Assembly: GCF_002564025.1 (NCBI RefSeq)
Contig: NZ_PDJH01000001.1
Location: 1 to 64,000, forward strand
DNA: 64,000 nucleotides
DNA from: Flavimobilis soli
GTDB taxonomy: Bacteria > Actinomycetota > Actinomycetes > Actinomycetales > Cellulomonadaceae
Direction: 5' to 3'
The position numbers and the translations under genes were made by a program. Below are positions 1 to 9,333 of this stretch, one piece after another (within the stretch, counting starts at the first letter, position 1; the number at the start of each line of letters is the position of its first letter). The notes beneath the pieces are model-generated. The model was not told the origin of the DNA, ran no database searches, and worked only from the letters and a program-made list of their open reading frames with translations.

Positions 1-32
1 GGCGCCGCCGTCGTCGGTGAGAGCGTCGCGTG

Positions 33-695
33 TCAGGCGTAGTCCTTGAGCCGCTTCTGCAGGTCCTCGCGGACGTCCGAGACCTTCACGCCCATCGACC
101 CGCGGTCGTACAGCATCACCAGGTGCGGGGAACCGCTGATCTGCTGGACCTCGAAGAGCTCGGCGCGACGCGGGTGGCGCCCCACGCCGAGCATCGGCTC
201 GTTCTCCTGGTCGATGTAGATGTACGCACCGCCCGGCGTCACACCCGCGTCCGTGAGGTCCTGCCAGCGCTGCGCGTACTCCTTGGAGTTCGCGTCGCCG
301 AACAGCCTCTGGTGGCGGGGCTTGTCGAGCTTGTGCGTGCGACCGATCGTGTGCGGCACCCAGGTGCCGTCCTCGAGCACGCACAACCGCGGTCCGATCA
401 TCCAGCCGCGCAGCTCCGTCGCCCGCCACGAGACGTCGGGGACGCCAGGCTTCGGGTTCGGTACCGGAACCGCGACCAGGATCGGTGCGGGCGCGTGCTT
501 GCTGCGCGCGAGGGCCTTCGCCGTGTGGCGCAGCTCGAGCTCGAACTCGTAGAGAAGATCGGCGCGGATCTGCTCCGGCTGCGTGCCGGAGGGAACGACC
601 GGCTGCGGGCCGGTCGTGGGGCGGGCATACGGCGAGGTCGCCGCGGGTGCTGCATGTCCCGACGTCATGGCCGGGGAGACGTCATCGGCTCTCAT
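33..695 (-). CDS. Conserved hypothetical protein
   Basis: I do not recognise the family. The protein is 220 residues. The first 40 or so are Ala/Pro/Thr-rich and probably disordered. The rest is a compact, charged, soluble-looking domain with no membrane segment and no signal peptide. The C-terminal half carries conserved-looking stretches (GVGRHPRRAELFEV, LVMLYDRGSMGVKV). A GTG lies two codons upstream at 701, but a TATGGT hexamer ends exactly 6 bases before the ATG at 695, which fits a leaderless start there. It is divergent from rnhA. No function is proposed. Confidence 0.75.
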   Translation of the reverse strand: MRADDVSPAMTSGHAAPAATSPYARPTTGPQPVVPSGTQPEQIRADLLYEFELELRHTAKALARSKHAPAPILVAVPVPNPKPGVPDVSWRATELRGWMIGPRLCVLEDGTWVPHTIGRTHKLDKPRHQRLFGDANSKEYAQRWQDLTDAGVTPGGAYIYIDQENEPMLGVGRHPRRAELFEVQQISGSPHLVMLYDRGSMGVKVSDVREDLQKRLKDYA

Positions 696-701
696 GCGCA
701 C

Positions 702-707
702 ACCATA
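702..707 (-). promoter_or_regulatory. -10 hexamer TATGGT for the unknown protein
   Basis: TATGGT on the minus strand is separated by 6 bases (GTGCGC) from the ATG at 695, the spacing expected of a leaderless transcript. Confidence 0.5.
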
Positions 708-780
708 GTCCGTGCCCTCAAGATGCGGAAACCCATCCCGTGAGGGAGAATCGCGCGCCGACCGGCGGCAGGCGGCCGAC

Positions 781-786
781 TACGAT
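781..786 (+). promoter_or_regulatory. -10 hexamer TACGAT for rnhA
   Basis: TACGAT followed by GGTCGG and then ATG at 793. The 6-base gap matches the leaderless spacing seen at many genes in this window and supports 793 over the in-frame ATG at 811. Confidence 0.5.
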
Positions 787-792
787 GGTCGG

Positions 793-1280
793 ATGCTCGA
801 CGACCCCGCCATGACGCAGTCCACCAGCCCGCGCGCGAGCACCACGGTCGTCGAGATGTGGACCGACGGTGCGTGCAAGGGGAACCCCGGTTCCGGCGGC
901 TGGGGAGCCTGGATGCGGGCCGGCAGCCACGAGCGCGAGCTCTGGGGCGGCGAGGCGCACACGACCAACAACCGCATGGAGCTCATGGCGGTGATCCAGG
1001 GTCTGCGAGCGCTCAACCGGCCGTGCCAGGTCACGCTGCACGTCGACTCGTCCTACGTCATGAACGGCATGACGAAGTGGCTCGCGGGCTGGAAGCGCAA
1101 CGGCTGGCGCACGGGCGACAAGAAGCCGGTGAAGAACAAGGAGCTCTGGCAGGAGCTCGAGGCCGAGGTCGCGCGGCACGACGTCCGATGGATCTGGGTC
1201 AAGGGCCACGCCGGTGATCCGGGAACGAGCGGGCCGACCAGCTCGCGAACCGCGGCGTCGACGAGGTGCGCGGGGCCTGA
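793..1280 (+). CDS. rnhA: Ribonuclease HI, C-terminus frameshifted
   Basis: RNase HI cleaves the RNA strand of RNA-DNA hybrids. The first three metal-binding acidic residues are present: Asp25 (WTDGACKGN), Glu63 (NRMELMA) and Asp85 (HVDSSYV). After GHAGDPG (residue 144) the frame goes wrong: as written it runs on to a stop at 1395 with a low-complexity Pro/Arg/Ala tail. If one G is restored to the GGG run at 1221-1223, the reading becomes [18 protein letters not shown] followed by TGA at 1278-1280. That restores the fourth catalytic Asp (149) and a normal length of 162 residues (E. coli enzyme 155). As deposited the protein should be inactive or impaired; a missing base in the sequence is the likeliest cause. 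Confidence 0.85.
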
Positions 1281-1476
1281 CCGGGCGCCGCCGGGCCGGT
1301 TCCTGACGCCGCGCCCCTGCGCAGGCCCTGAGCGGGCGCGCCGCGGCCCCGGTCCTGAAGCCGCGCGTCGTGCCGGACCGGCGACGGGACCGTGAGCGAG
1401 AACCGGGCCAAAGTCTCTGTCTTTCCCGGGCGGCCCCGAGACATCGTGGACGTACATCTCGATGGGGAGGCGCGCG

Positions 1477-1983
1477 ATGAGGATCGCTGTAGCGGTGGCG
1501 AGCAAGCACGGAGCCACGAAGGAGATCGGCCACGCGGTCGTGGAGCGGCTGCGCGAGCTCGGGCACGACGTGTCCGAGCACGACATGGCCTCGACGAGCG
1601 CAGAGGACCTCGACGACGCTCAGGCGCTCGTGCTCGGTGGGGCGGTCTACTTCGGCCGGTGGCCCAACGAGGCGAACGACCTCGTCGACGGCCTGGCAGA
1701 CCGTGTCGACGGCCGGCCGGTGTGGCTGTTCTCGAGCGGCCCGGTGGCACGTGAGGACGAGCCGCCGAGCGTCGAGGAGCCGACGATCGCGATCGACGGG
1801 ACGATGCAGGCGCTCGACGCGCGCGAGCACGTCATGTTCGGCGGTCGCCTCGACAAGAACACGCTGTCGTTCGTGGAACGTGCCGTCGCGCGGGCGCTGC
1901 GGGCACCCGACGCCGACACGCGCGACTGGACCGTCATCCGCGAGTGGGCGGACAAGATCGACTCGGCCCTCAAGGCCTCGTAG
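1477..1983 (+). CDS. Flavodoxin domain protein
   Basis: A 168-residue flavodoxin-fold protein. The N-terminus MRIAVAVASKHGATKEI is the FMN phosphate-binding loop type (ASKHGAT) found in menaquinone-dependent protoporphyrinogen oxidase-like and other free-standing flavodoxins, and GGAVYFGRWP is the second flavin loop. It would carry electrons in the cytoplasm; the partner is unknown. The start at 1477 is preferred over ATG 1462 because GGGGAGG lies about 7 bases upstream of it. It converges with mqo. An assignment to haem synthesis (HemG-like) is possible but not supported by neighbours. Confidence 0.8.
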   Translation: MRIAVAVASKHGATKEIGHAVVERLRELGHDVSEHDMASTSAEDLDDAQALVLGGAVYFGRWPNEANDLVDGLADRVDGRPVWLFSSGPVAREDEPPSVEEPTIAIDGTMQALDAREHVMFGGRLDKNTLSFVERAVARALRAPDADTRDWTVIREWADKIDSALKAS

Positions 1984-2047
1984 CGGTCAGCCCCGCGTAC
2001 CGGTCAGGCACGCACCGCGCGAACGGTAGGCCCGCACGCGGGGACGC

Positions 2048-3535
2048 TCAGGCGCCCGGCTCCGCGGCGACCTCGAACGACTCGAGCGCGTCGCGCTCCT
2101 CAGGCGTGTCCCACGAACCGGCGTGGCTCGACGGCGCGATCGCGGCGATGGTCGGCGCCCAGCGCAGGCTGTCCTCGGGGAAGCAGCGCTGGAGCAGGTC
2201 GATCATCGCGCTCGTCGCGGTCGACGCGCCCGGCGAGGCACCGAGCAGACCGGCGATCGTGCCGTCGGCCGACGTCACGACGTCGGTGCCGAACTCGAGG
2301 CGACCACCCTTGGCCTTGTCGCGCTTCATCACCTGGACGCGCTGGCCCGCGGTGATGAGCTCCCAGTCCTTCGGGTGCGCCGTCGGCATGAAGGAGCGCA
2401 GCGTGCGGAACTTCGCCTCGGGGGTCTTCGCGACCTCCTTGACGAGGTACGCCGTGAGGTCGATGTTGTCGAGGCCCGCGCCGACCATCGTGACGATGTT
2501 GCCGGGGCGGATCGACGTGAACAGGTCGAGCAGCGAGCCGCGCTTGAGGTACTTGGTCGAGAAGCCGGCGTACGGGCCGAACATGACCGAGGCCTGGCCG
2601 TCGACGACGCGCGTGTCGAGGTGCGGGACGGACATCGGGGGAGCGCCGACGTCGGCCTTGCCGTAGACCTTCGCGTGGTGCTTCGCGACGATCTCGGGGT
2701 TGGTCGTGCGAAGGAACTGTCCCGAGATCGGGAAGCCGCCGTAGCCGCGGATCTCCTTGATGCCGGACTTCTGCAGGAGCGGCAGCGCGCCGCCGCCCGC
2801 GCCGACGAAGACGAAGCGCGCGTTGACCGTGCGACGCGCGGGGGAGGCGTTCCACGAGAGGTCGCGGACCTTGACGTCCCAGCTGCCGTCGCGGCGCTTG
2901 CGCAGGTCGCGGACCTCGTGCTGCAGGTTGAGGTGGTGGCCCTGCGAGGTCAGGTGGTCGAAGAGGGAGCGCGTGAGCTTGCCGAAGTCGACGTCGGTGC
3001 CCGACGCCGCACGCGTCGCAGCGACGGGCTCGTCGCCGTGGCGGTCCTCCATGAGGAGCGGGGCCCACTGCGCGATGACCTCGGGGTCGTCGGAGAACTC
3101 GAGGTCCGAGAAGAGGGGGTGCGCGACGAGGGTCGCGTGGCGGCGGCGGAGGAAGTCGACGTTCTTCTCGCCGCGCACGAACGTCATGTGCGGGGTCGAG
3201 GTGAGGAACGTGCTCTGGTCGCCGATCAGGCCGGCGGTCACGAGGTGGTTCCAGAACTCCCGCGAGACCTGGAACTGCTCGTTGATCGTCACAGCCTTGG
3301 AGATGTCGATCGAGCCGTCCGGGAGCTCACGCGTGTAGTTGAGCTCGCAGTGGGCGGCGTGACCGGTGCCCGCGTTGTTCCAGGGGTTGGAGCTCTCGAG
3401 CGCGACGTCGTCGAGCCGCTCGAAGATCTCGATCTTCCACGTCGGCTCGAGGAGGGAGATCAGGGAGCCCAGCGTGGCGCTCATGATTCCGCCGCCGATG
3501 AGGACGACATCCACCGTGTTGTTCGCCTTGGCCAT
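2048..3535 (-). CDS. mqo: Malate:quinone oxidoreductase
   Basis: FAD-dependent membrane-associated enzyme that oxidises malate to oxaloacetate and passes electrons to the quinone pool, serving both the TCA cycle and respiration. The 495-residue length is typical. The N-terminal Rossmann FAD motif VVLIGGGIMSATLG is at about residues 10-23, followed by SSNPWNNAGTGHAA and later GAGGGALPLLQKSGI, both characteristic of Mqo. No membrane segment, as expected for a peripheral enzyme. A TAATAT hexamer 6 bases before the ATG points to leaderless transcription. The gene is monocistronic, divergent from pip and convergent with the flavodoxin. Confidence 0.97.
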   Translation of the reverse strand: MAKANNTVDVVLIGGGIMSATLGSLISLLEPTWKIEIFERLDDVALESSNPWNNAGTGHAAHCELNYTRELPDGSIDISKAVTINEQFQVSREFWNHLVTAGLIGDQSTFLTSTPHMTFVRGEKNVDFLRRRHATLVAHPLFSDLEFSDDPEVIAQWAPLLMEDRHGDEPVAATRAASGTDVDFGKLTRSLFDHLTSQGHHLNLQHEVRDLRKRRDGSWDVKVRDLSWNASPARRTVNARFVFVGAGGGALPLLQKSGIKEIRGYGGFPISGQFLRTTNPEIVAKHHAKVYGKADVGAPPMSVPHLDTRVVDGQASVMFGPYAGFSTKYLKRGSLLDLFTSIRPGNIVTMVGAGLDNIDLTAYLVKEVAKTPEAKFRTLRSFMPTAHPKDWELITAGQRVQVMKRDKAKGGRLEFGTDVVTSADGTIAGLLGASPGASTATSAMIDLLQRCFPEDSLRWAPTIAAIAPSSHAGSWDTPEERDALESFEVAAEPGA

Positions 3536-3541
3536 TCTTCG

Positions 3542-3547
3542 ATATTA
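3542..3547 (-). promoter_or_regulatory. -10 hexamer TAATAT for mqo
   Basis: TAATAT on the minus strand, then CGAAGA, then the mqo ATG. This is near-consensus -10 with leaderless spacing. No clear -35 was seen. Confidence 0.55.
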
Positions 3548-3672
3548 GGTGGGACGATTGGGACCTTGGGCCTTGATCTCACGACTGCATGCGTGAGAAA
3601 TCCCACCCTGACCAAGATGTCACAACGGCTTGACCACGGGCCTCGCGCGCTCGTATGAGCCGATCGCGAGCC

Positions 3673-3678
3673 TAGGCT
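3673..3678 (+). promoter_or_regulatory. -10 hexamer TAGGCT for pip
   Basis: TAGGCT, then CGGACC, then ATG at 3685. Leaderless spacing. Confidence 0.5.
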
Positions 3679-3684
3679 CGGACC

Positions 3685-4674
3685 ATGAGCACACGCGCGG
3701 ACGAGCAGCCGGCAGACGCATTCCTGTACCCGGACATCGAGCCCTACGACCAGGGGCGTCTCGACGTCGGTGACGGTCAGCAAGTCTATTACGAGCAGTG
3801 CGGCAACCCCGCCGGAAAGCCCGCGGTCTTCCTGCACGGCGGGCCGGGAGGCGGCGCCTCGCCGCGCCACCGGCGCGTCTTCGACCCGGCGCGCTACCGG
3901 ATCGTCGTCCTCGACCAGCGCGGCTGCGGGCGCAGCCTGCCGCACGCGAGCACGCCCGACGCCGACCTGTCGACGAACACGACGTGGCACCTCGTCGGCG
4001 ATCTCGAGAAGCTGCGCACCCACCTCGGGATCGATCGCTGGCAGGTGTTCGGCGGCTCGTGGGGCAGCGCGCTCGCCCTCGCGTACGCGCAGACCTACCC
4101 CGAGCGCGTGACCGAGCTCGTCCTGCGGGGCATCTTCACGCTGCGTCGCGCCGAGCTCGAGTGGTTCTACCAGCACGGCACCTCGATGATGTTCCCCGAG
4201 CTGTGGGAGAAGTACCTCGCGCCCGTCCCCGAGGAGGAGCGCGGAGACCTCATGGCGGCGTACCACCGTCTGCTGAGCGACCCCGACCCTGAGGTGCACG
4301 TCCCGGCCGGGGTCGCGTGGACCACGTGGGAGGCGTCGACCGTCCGCCTGGTCCCCGACGCGGAGTCGATCGCGAAGGCCGCCGACCCGAAGCACGCGAC
4401 GGCGTTCGCCCGCATCGAGAACCACTACTTCGTGCACGGCGGCTGGTTCGAGGAGGGGCAGCTCATCGCCGACGCCCCGACGCTCGCGGGTATCCCGGGC
4501 GTGATCGTGCAGGGGCGCTACGACGTCGTCTGCCCCGCAGTCTCGGCATGGGAGCTGCACCAGGCGTGGCCCGGCTCGGAGCTCGTCATGGTGCCGGACG
4601 CCGGTCACTCGCTCGAGGAGCCGGGGATCCTCGCGGAGCTCGTCGCCGCGACCGACAGGTTCGCGGACCGCTGA
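3685..4674 (+). CDS. pip: Proline iminopeptidase (alpha/beta hydrolase, family S33)
   Basis: Cytoplasmic serine exopeptidase that removes N-terminal proline from peptides. The 329-residue protein has the oxyanion HGGPGGG motif at residues 51-57, LDQRGCGRS at 77-84, and the nucleophile elbow GGSWGS with Ser125. The acid-bearing GRYDVVCP and the histidine-bearing DAGHSLEEPG follow near the C-terminus, giving a complete triad. Length and motif order fit bacterial Pip rather than a general hydrolase. It stands alone with its own promoter and converges with ku. Confidence 0.93.
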   Translation: MSTRADEQPADAFLYPDIEPYDQGRLDVGDGQQVYYEQCGNPAGKPAVFLHGGPGGGASPRHRRVFDPARYRIVVLDQRGCGRSLPHASTPDADLSTNTTWHLVGDLEKLRTHLGIDRWQVFGGSWGSALALAYAQTYPERVTELVLRGIFTLRRAELEWFYQHGTSMMFPELWEKYLAPVPEEERGDLMAAYHRLLSDPDPEVHVPAGVAWTTWEASTVRLVPDAESIAKAADPKHATAFARIENHYFVHGGWFEEGQLIADAPTLAGIPGVIVQGRYDVVCPAVSAWELHQAWPGSELVMVPDAGHSLEEPGILAELVAATDRFADR

Positions 4675-4712
4675 GCACTTCGCGGTGCCGACGGCCCCGC
4701 GCACGTCAGGGG

Positions 4713-4737
4713 GGCGCCGCTCAGCCCGAGCGGCGCC
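4713..4737. terminator. Hairpin between convergent pip and ku
   Basis: GGCGCCGCTC (4713-4722), a 5-base loop, then GAGCGGCGCC (4728-4737): a perfect 10-bp stem. It overlaps the last ku codons and lacks a strong T-tract, so this is a tentative bidirectional terminator. Confidence 0.45.
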
Positions 4738-5524
4738 GGGCCTCCTCGACGCTGCGCTTGAGGGCGTCCATGAGGGAGACGACGGTCCCGCCGCCTTCCT
4801 CGTCGCCGTCCTCGGTCGCGCCGAACGTCGCCTCGGTGTCGAGCGCCTCGCCCTTCTCGAGCTTCGCGTCGATGAGCTTGCGCAGCTCCGCCTGGTAGTC
4901 GTCCGTGTACTGCTCGGGGTGGAAGTCGCCAGCGTAGGACTCCACGAGCGACGCCGACATCTTCAGCTCTTGCGGCGTCACCTTCGCGCCCGAGCCGCCC
5001 TCGAGCTCGTCCGGGCTGCGCACCTCGTCCGCCCACAGGAGCGTCTGCAGCGTGAGGATGTCACCGCGCGCCCGCAGCGCCGCGAGCCGGGTCTTCTGCC
5101 GCATCGCGAACCGCGTGATCGCCGTGAGCTCGGACTGCTGGAGCGTCTTGAGCAGGAGCGCATACGGCTTGCGCGTCTTCGGGTCGGCCTCAAGGTAGTA
5201 GGTCCGGTCGAGCAGGATCGGGTCGATCTGATCCGACGGCACGAACTCGACGACCTCGATCTCGCGGCTGTGCTCGGAGGGGAGCGACGCGAGCTCCTCC
5301 TTCGTCACGACGACCGTCTTCTCGCCGTCGTCGTACGCCTTGTCGATGTGCTGGAACTCGACCACCTCGCCGCACACCTCGCAGCGGCGCTGGTAACGGA
5401 TGCGCCCGCCGTCGGCGTCGTGCACCTGGTGCAGGGGCACGTCGTGCTCCTCGAGCGCGCTGAAGAGCCGGACCGGCACGTTGACCAGCCCGAACGAGAT
5501 CGCGCCCTTCCACACAGACCGCAC
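4721..5524 (-). CDS. ku: Ku protein, non-homologous end joining
   Basis: Homodimeric ring protein that binds double-strand DNA ends and recruits LigD. The start chosen is GTG 5524, giving 267 residues and the canonical N-terminus RSVWKGAISFGLVNVPVRL. An ATG at 5569 in the same frame would overlap the divergent ligD start and add a non-homologous leader. The Ku core (residues about 10-210) contains RCEVCGEVVEF and FVPSDQIDPILLDRTYYLEADP, and ends with a Lys/Glu-rich region and an acidic Gly tail. Ku and LigD are divergently arranged about 45 bases apart, the usual functional pairing. Confidence 0.95.
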   Translation of the reverse strand: MRSVWKGAISFGLVNVPVRLFSALEEHDVPLHQVHDADGGRIRYQRRCEVCGEVVEFQHIDKAYDDGEKTVVVTKEELASLPSEHSREIEVVEFVPSDQIDPILLDRTYYLEADPKTRKPYALLLKTLQQSELTAITRFAMRQKTRLAALRARGDILTLQTLLWADEVRSPDELEGGSGAKVTPQELKMSASLVESYAGDFHPEQYTDDYQAELRKLIDAKLEKGEALDTEATFGATEDGDEEGGGTVVSLMDALKRSVEEARRRSG

Positions 5525-5568
5525 GGTCTCAGTGTGCGACGTTTCTGCCGAGGTCGCAGGATGGAGCA

Positions 5569-8252
5569 ATGGCGCGCACCACCACGGTCGAGGTCGACGG
5601 GCGGTCCCTGCGTGTCACGAACCTCGACAAGGTCATCTACCCGGTCACGGGCACGACCAAGGGCGAGGTCATCGACTACTACCTGGCGATCGCGCCCGTG
5701 ATGATCCCGCACGTCGCCGGCCGTCCGGTGACGCGCAAGCGGTGGGTGAACGGCGTCGGCACGGCCGACGAGCCGGGGCAGGTCTTCTTCGAGAAGAACC
5801 TCGCCGCGTCAGCGCCACGCTGGGTGCACCGCCACGACCTCGCGCACAGCGACCACACGAACACCTACCCTCTCGTCGAGGAGCAGGACGGCGCCGCGAC
5901 CCTCGCGTGGTTCGCGCAGCTCGCCGCGCTCGAGGTGCACGTGCCGCAGTGGCGCTTCGCGGACGACACGACGTCGCGCGGCAAGGTCGTGCACCATCCC
6001 GACCGGATGGTCCTCGACCTCGACCCTGGCCCGGGCGCGGGACTGCCCGAGTGCGTCGCGGTCGCGCGGCTGTGCCGCGAGATCGTCTCCGGCATGGGCC
6101 TCGACCTCGTCCCCGTGACGAGCGGCTCGAAGGGCATCCACCTCTACGCGCGGCTCGACGGGACGCTCGCGAGCGACGACGTGTCCGCCGTCGCGCACGA
6201 GCTCGCGCGGTCGCTCGAGGCGGACCACCCCGACCTCGTCGTGAGCGACATGAAGAAGTCCCTGCGCAAGGGGCGCGTCCTCGTCGACTGGAGCCAGAAC
6301 AGCGGCAACAAGACGACCGTCGCGCCGTACTCGCTGCGCGGCCGCGAACGCCCCGCGGTCGCGGCGCCTCGCACGTGGGACGAGCTCGACGACGACCTCA
6401 CACAGCTCGGGCCGCACGAGGTTCTCGACCGTGTCGCCCGCCTCGGCGACCCGATGGCCGTCGCGGGGACGGGGGAGGGCGCCGAGGACCGGCTCGCGCA
6501 GTACCGCGCCAAGCGCGACGAGGCGCGCACGCCCGAGCCGTTCACGTCGTCGCGTCGCGATGGCGACGGCCGCCCGACGTTCGTCATCCAGGACCACCAC
6601 GCGAGCCGCCACCATCACGACTTCCGCCTCGAGCACGACGGCGTGCTGCTCAGCTGGGCGCTGCCGCGCCTGACGCCGTCGAGCACCGGTCGCAACAACC
6701 TCGCGGTCCAGACCGAGGACCACCCCCTCGACTACGGCTCGTTCGAGGGCACCATCCCCAAGGGCGAGTACGGGGCGGGCACCGTGACGATCTGGGACGC
6801 CGGGACGTACGAGGCCGAGAAGATGCGCGACGACGAGATCATCGTCGAGCTCGCAGGGCGCCCAGACGGAGGGCTCGCGAACGACGGCGGCCCGCAGCCG
6901 CCGATGTTCGTGCTCATCCGCACGGACGCGGAGAAGCGGCAGTGGCTCATCCACCGCATGGACAAGCGCAAGCACCTCGAGTCGCTGCGTCGCCGGGGGC
7001 TGAAGCCGGGGCGGAGCGAGGACGACGCGGCCGACGGCGCGGCGAAGGACGGCGAGGCGAGGGAAGGCGCCGCGCAGGAAGGCGCGGCGAAGGAAGGCGA
7101 GGCGAAGGACGGCGTCGCGAAGGGCGCGACGACCGGCCGCACCTCGGGCAAGGCAGCGACGCGCGCCGCGAAGGGCGGTGCGCACGGAGGTGACGAAGTC
7201 GCCGTCGCGGGCGGCGACGAGCGCGGCAGCACTGCACACGTCGCCGCCGCCGCGCCGTCTGACCTGCCGCAGGACGTCTCGCCGATGCTCGCGTCGTCGA
7301 CCGACGCCGTCGCGCGCCGGGACCTCGCCCGCGCGGGCACGGACGACAGCCCGTGGGTGCTCGAGATGAAGTGGGACGGCATCCGCGCGATCCTCTCGGT
7401 CGACCCGGCCGCGAGGACGTGGTCCGTGCGCACCCGCGGCGGGCACGACGTGACGGCGGGCTACCCCGAGCTCGCCGAGATCCTCGACCGCGTGCACGTC
7501 CCTGCCGTCCTCGACGGCGAGATCATCGCCCCCGGCCCGGACGGCACGCCCGAGTTCGGACGCCTCCAGACCCGCCTGGGGCTGACCGCCCCCGCGACGT
7601 CGAGCGCGCCCGCCGCGCCGCGCCCGTCGAGCTCGTGCTGTTCGACGTCCTGCACGCGGGAGGGCAAGACCTGACCTCGCTGCCGTACTCGCAGCGGCGC
7701 GAGGCGCTCGAGATGGTGGTCGACGCGGGCGGGACGATCCAGGTGCCCGACGCCGTCGCGCTCCCGCTCGACGAGGCGCTCGCGGTCTCGGAGAAGCTCG
7801 GGCTCGAGGGCGTCGTCGCAAAGCGTCGCGACTCCGCGTACCGGCCCGGGGTTCGGTCGACGGACTGGCGCAAGATCAAGCACGCGCAGCACACGGACGT
7901 CGTCGTCGTGGGATGGCGGCCGGGGCGCGGCGAGCGCGCAGGGTCGATCGGCTCGCTCCTCGTCGTGACGCGCACGCCCGACGGCCTGCGGTACGCAGGC
8001 CGCGTCGGCGCGGGACTGTCCGACCGTGACCTCGCGAGGCTCGAGAAGAAGATCGCGGCGCTCGCTGCGGACGAGCCGATCGTCGACGACGTCCCCGCGG
8101 CCGAGTCGCGCGACGCCCGCTGGTTGTCGCGGGGACTCGCCGCCGAGGTCGAGCACGGTGGCTGGACGGGCAGCAAGCGGCTGCGCCACCCCGTGTGGCG
8201 AGGCCTGCGCCCCGACCTGGCGTCGTCGCCCGACGGGACCGTCGACGCCTGA
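5569..8252 (+). CDS. ligD: Multifunctional NHEJ DNA ligase LigD, frameshifted
   Basis: LigD fills, trims and seals double-strand breaks held by Ku. Domain order is mycobacterial: polymerase/primase (about residues 1-290, starting RSLRVTNLDKVIYP), 3'-phosphoesterase (about 320-470, with QDHHASRHHHDFRLEHDG), a low-complexity linker (about 485-560), then the ATP-dependent ligase whose nucleophile Lys601 lies in EMKWDGIRA. The first frame stops at 7674. Homologous sequence continues one frame over (PVELVLFDVLHAGGQDL through to stop 8252), including GVVAKRRDSAYRPG. Restoring one C to the C run near 7588-7592 joins the two parts as LTAPRDVERARR and gives about 894 residues. As deposited the OB-fold half of the ligase is lost. 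Confidence 0.93.
7033..7125 (+). repeat. Low-complexity linker repeat inside ligD
   Basis: Imperfect tandem units of the type GGCGCGGCGAAGGACGGCGA encode a Gly-x-Ala-Lys/Arg-x-Gly pattern between the phosphoesterase and ligase domains. It is probably a flexible, length-variable linker. Confidence 0.6.
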
Positions 8253-8258
8253 GCCCGC

Positions 8259-9248
8259 TCAGCCGATCGCGGGCGGAGCCTCCTCGCGGCGCACGGGCGG
8301 CGGCGCGGTGCCGTCGCCGAACGGACGCCCGCCGAGCGACTCACGCCCGTGCTCCGTGAGCCAGCCCGAGAGGTCCGGGCCGGCCGGGACGACGCCCGAC
8401 GGGTTCACGTCGCGGTGGACCTTGTAGTAGTGGTCCTTGATCTGGCCGAAGTCGATCGTGTCGCCGAAGCCCGGCGTCTGGAACAGGTCGCGCGCGTACG
8501 CCCACAGCACCGGCATCTCGGTGAGCTTGGTCCGGTTGCACTTGAAGTGCCCGTGGTAGACGGCGTCGAACCGCACGAGCGTCGGGAACAGACGGACGTC
8601 CGCCTCGGTGATCGTGTCGCCGACGAGGTAGCGCTGCACCGCGAGCCGGTCGCTCAACCGGTCGAGCTGGGTGAACAACCGGTCGTACGCCCGCTCGTAC
8701 GACTCCTGCGACGTCGAGAAGCCGCACCGGTACACGCCGTTGTTCACGTCGCGGTAGATGTCCTCGACGAGCGCGTCGATCTCGTCGCGGCGGTCCTCCG
8801 GGTAGAGGTCGGGCGCGCCCTCGCGGTGCAGGGCCGTCCACTCGGTGCTCATGTCGAGCGTGATCTGCGCGAAGTCGTTCGTGACGACGGCGCCGTCGCG
8901 CGTGTCCACGATCGCCGGCACCGTGATGCCGCGCTCGTAGCCGGGCACCCGCTTGAAGTACGCCTCCTGCAGGCGCTCGATGCCCAGGACGGGGTCCACA
9001 CCGCCCGGGTCGAGGTCGAAGGTCCATGACCGCTCGTCGTGCGTCGGGCCGCACAGGCCGAGCGAGATCGCGTCCTCGAGGCCGAGGAGCCGGCGCACGA
9101 TCAGCGTCCGGTTCGCCCACGGGCAGGCGCGAGCGGCGACGAGGCGGTAGCGACCTGCCTCGACGGGGTAGCCGTCCCTGCCATCCGCGGTGATCCGCGT
9201 GGCGATGTACCGGGCGTCACGGGTGTACTCGGGAGAGGCGTAGGTCAT
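8259..9248 (-). CDS. Glutathionyl-hydroquinone reductase-like Xi-class transferase
   Basis: Member of the Xi-class GST family (YqjG/Ecm4/PcpF), which reduces thiol-hydroquinone conjugates using a catalytic cysteine. The active-site motif ACPWANR places that Cys at residue 42. The helical C-terminal domain shows the family motifs DIYRDVNNGVYRCGFS and YLVGDTITEADVRLFPTLVRFD. The 329-residue length is typical. Actinobacteria generally use mycothiol instead of glutathione, so the physiological thiol may be different. It has its own TAGCCT promoter and converges on ligD with 6 bases between stops. Confidence 0.9.
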   Translation of the reverse strand: MTYASPEYTRDARYIATRITADGRDGYPVEAGRYRLVAARACPWANRTLIVRRLLGLEDAISLGLCGPTHDERSWTFDLDPGGVDPVLGIERLQEAYFKRVPGYERGITVPAIVDTRDGAVVTNDFAQITLDMSTEWTALHREGAPDLYPEDRRDEIDALVEDIYRDVNNGVYRCGFSTSQESYERAYDRLFTQLDRLSDRLAVQRYLVGDTITEADVRLFPTLVRFDAVYHGHFKCNRTKLTEMPVLWAYARDLFQTPGFGDTIDFGQIKDHYYKVHRDVNPSGVVPAGPDLSGWLTEHGRESLGGRPFGDGTAPPPVRREEAPPAIG

Positions 9249-9254
9249 CTCAGC

Positions 9255-9260
9255 AGGCTA
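9255..9260 (-). promoter_or_regulatory. -10 hexamer TAGCCT for the Xi-class GST gene
   Basis: TAGCCT on the minus strand, then GCTGAG, then ATG at 9248. Leaderless spacing. Confidence 0.5.
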
Positions 9261-9333
9261 GACGCCGGACACCGCCCGCGCCGCCCGGGACGGGCGGTTA
9301 CGCTCGTGGCTGCAGCACGAAAGAGGTGGACCG

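Noticed and set aside
1281..1395. Extended RNase HI tail as a genuine extra domain
   Set aside because: Low-complexity Pro/Arg/Ala sequence in the wrong frame; the correct C-terminus is present one frame over.
1991..2043. CCCCGCGT / ACGCGGGG pair as a terminator between the flavodoxin gene and mqo
   Set aside because: The loop is 37 bases and the stem only 8; possible but too weak to list.
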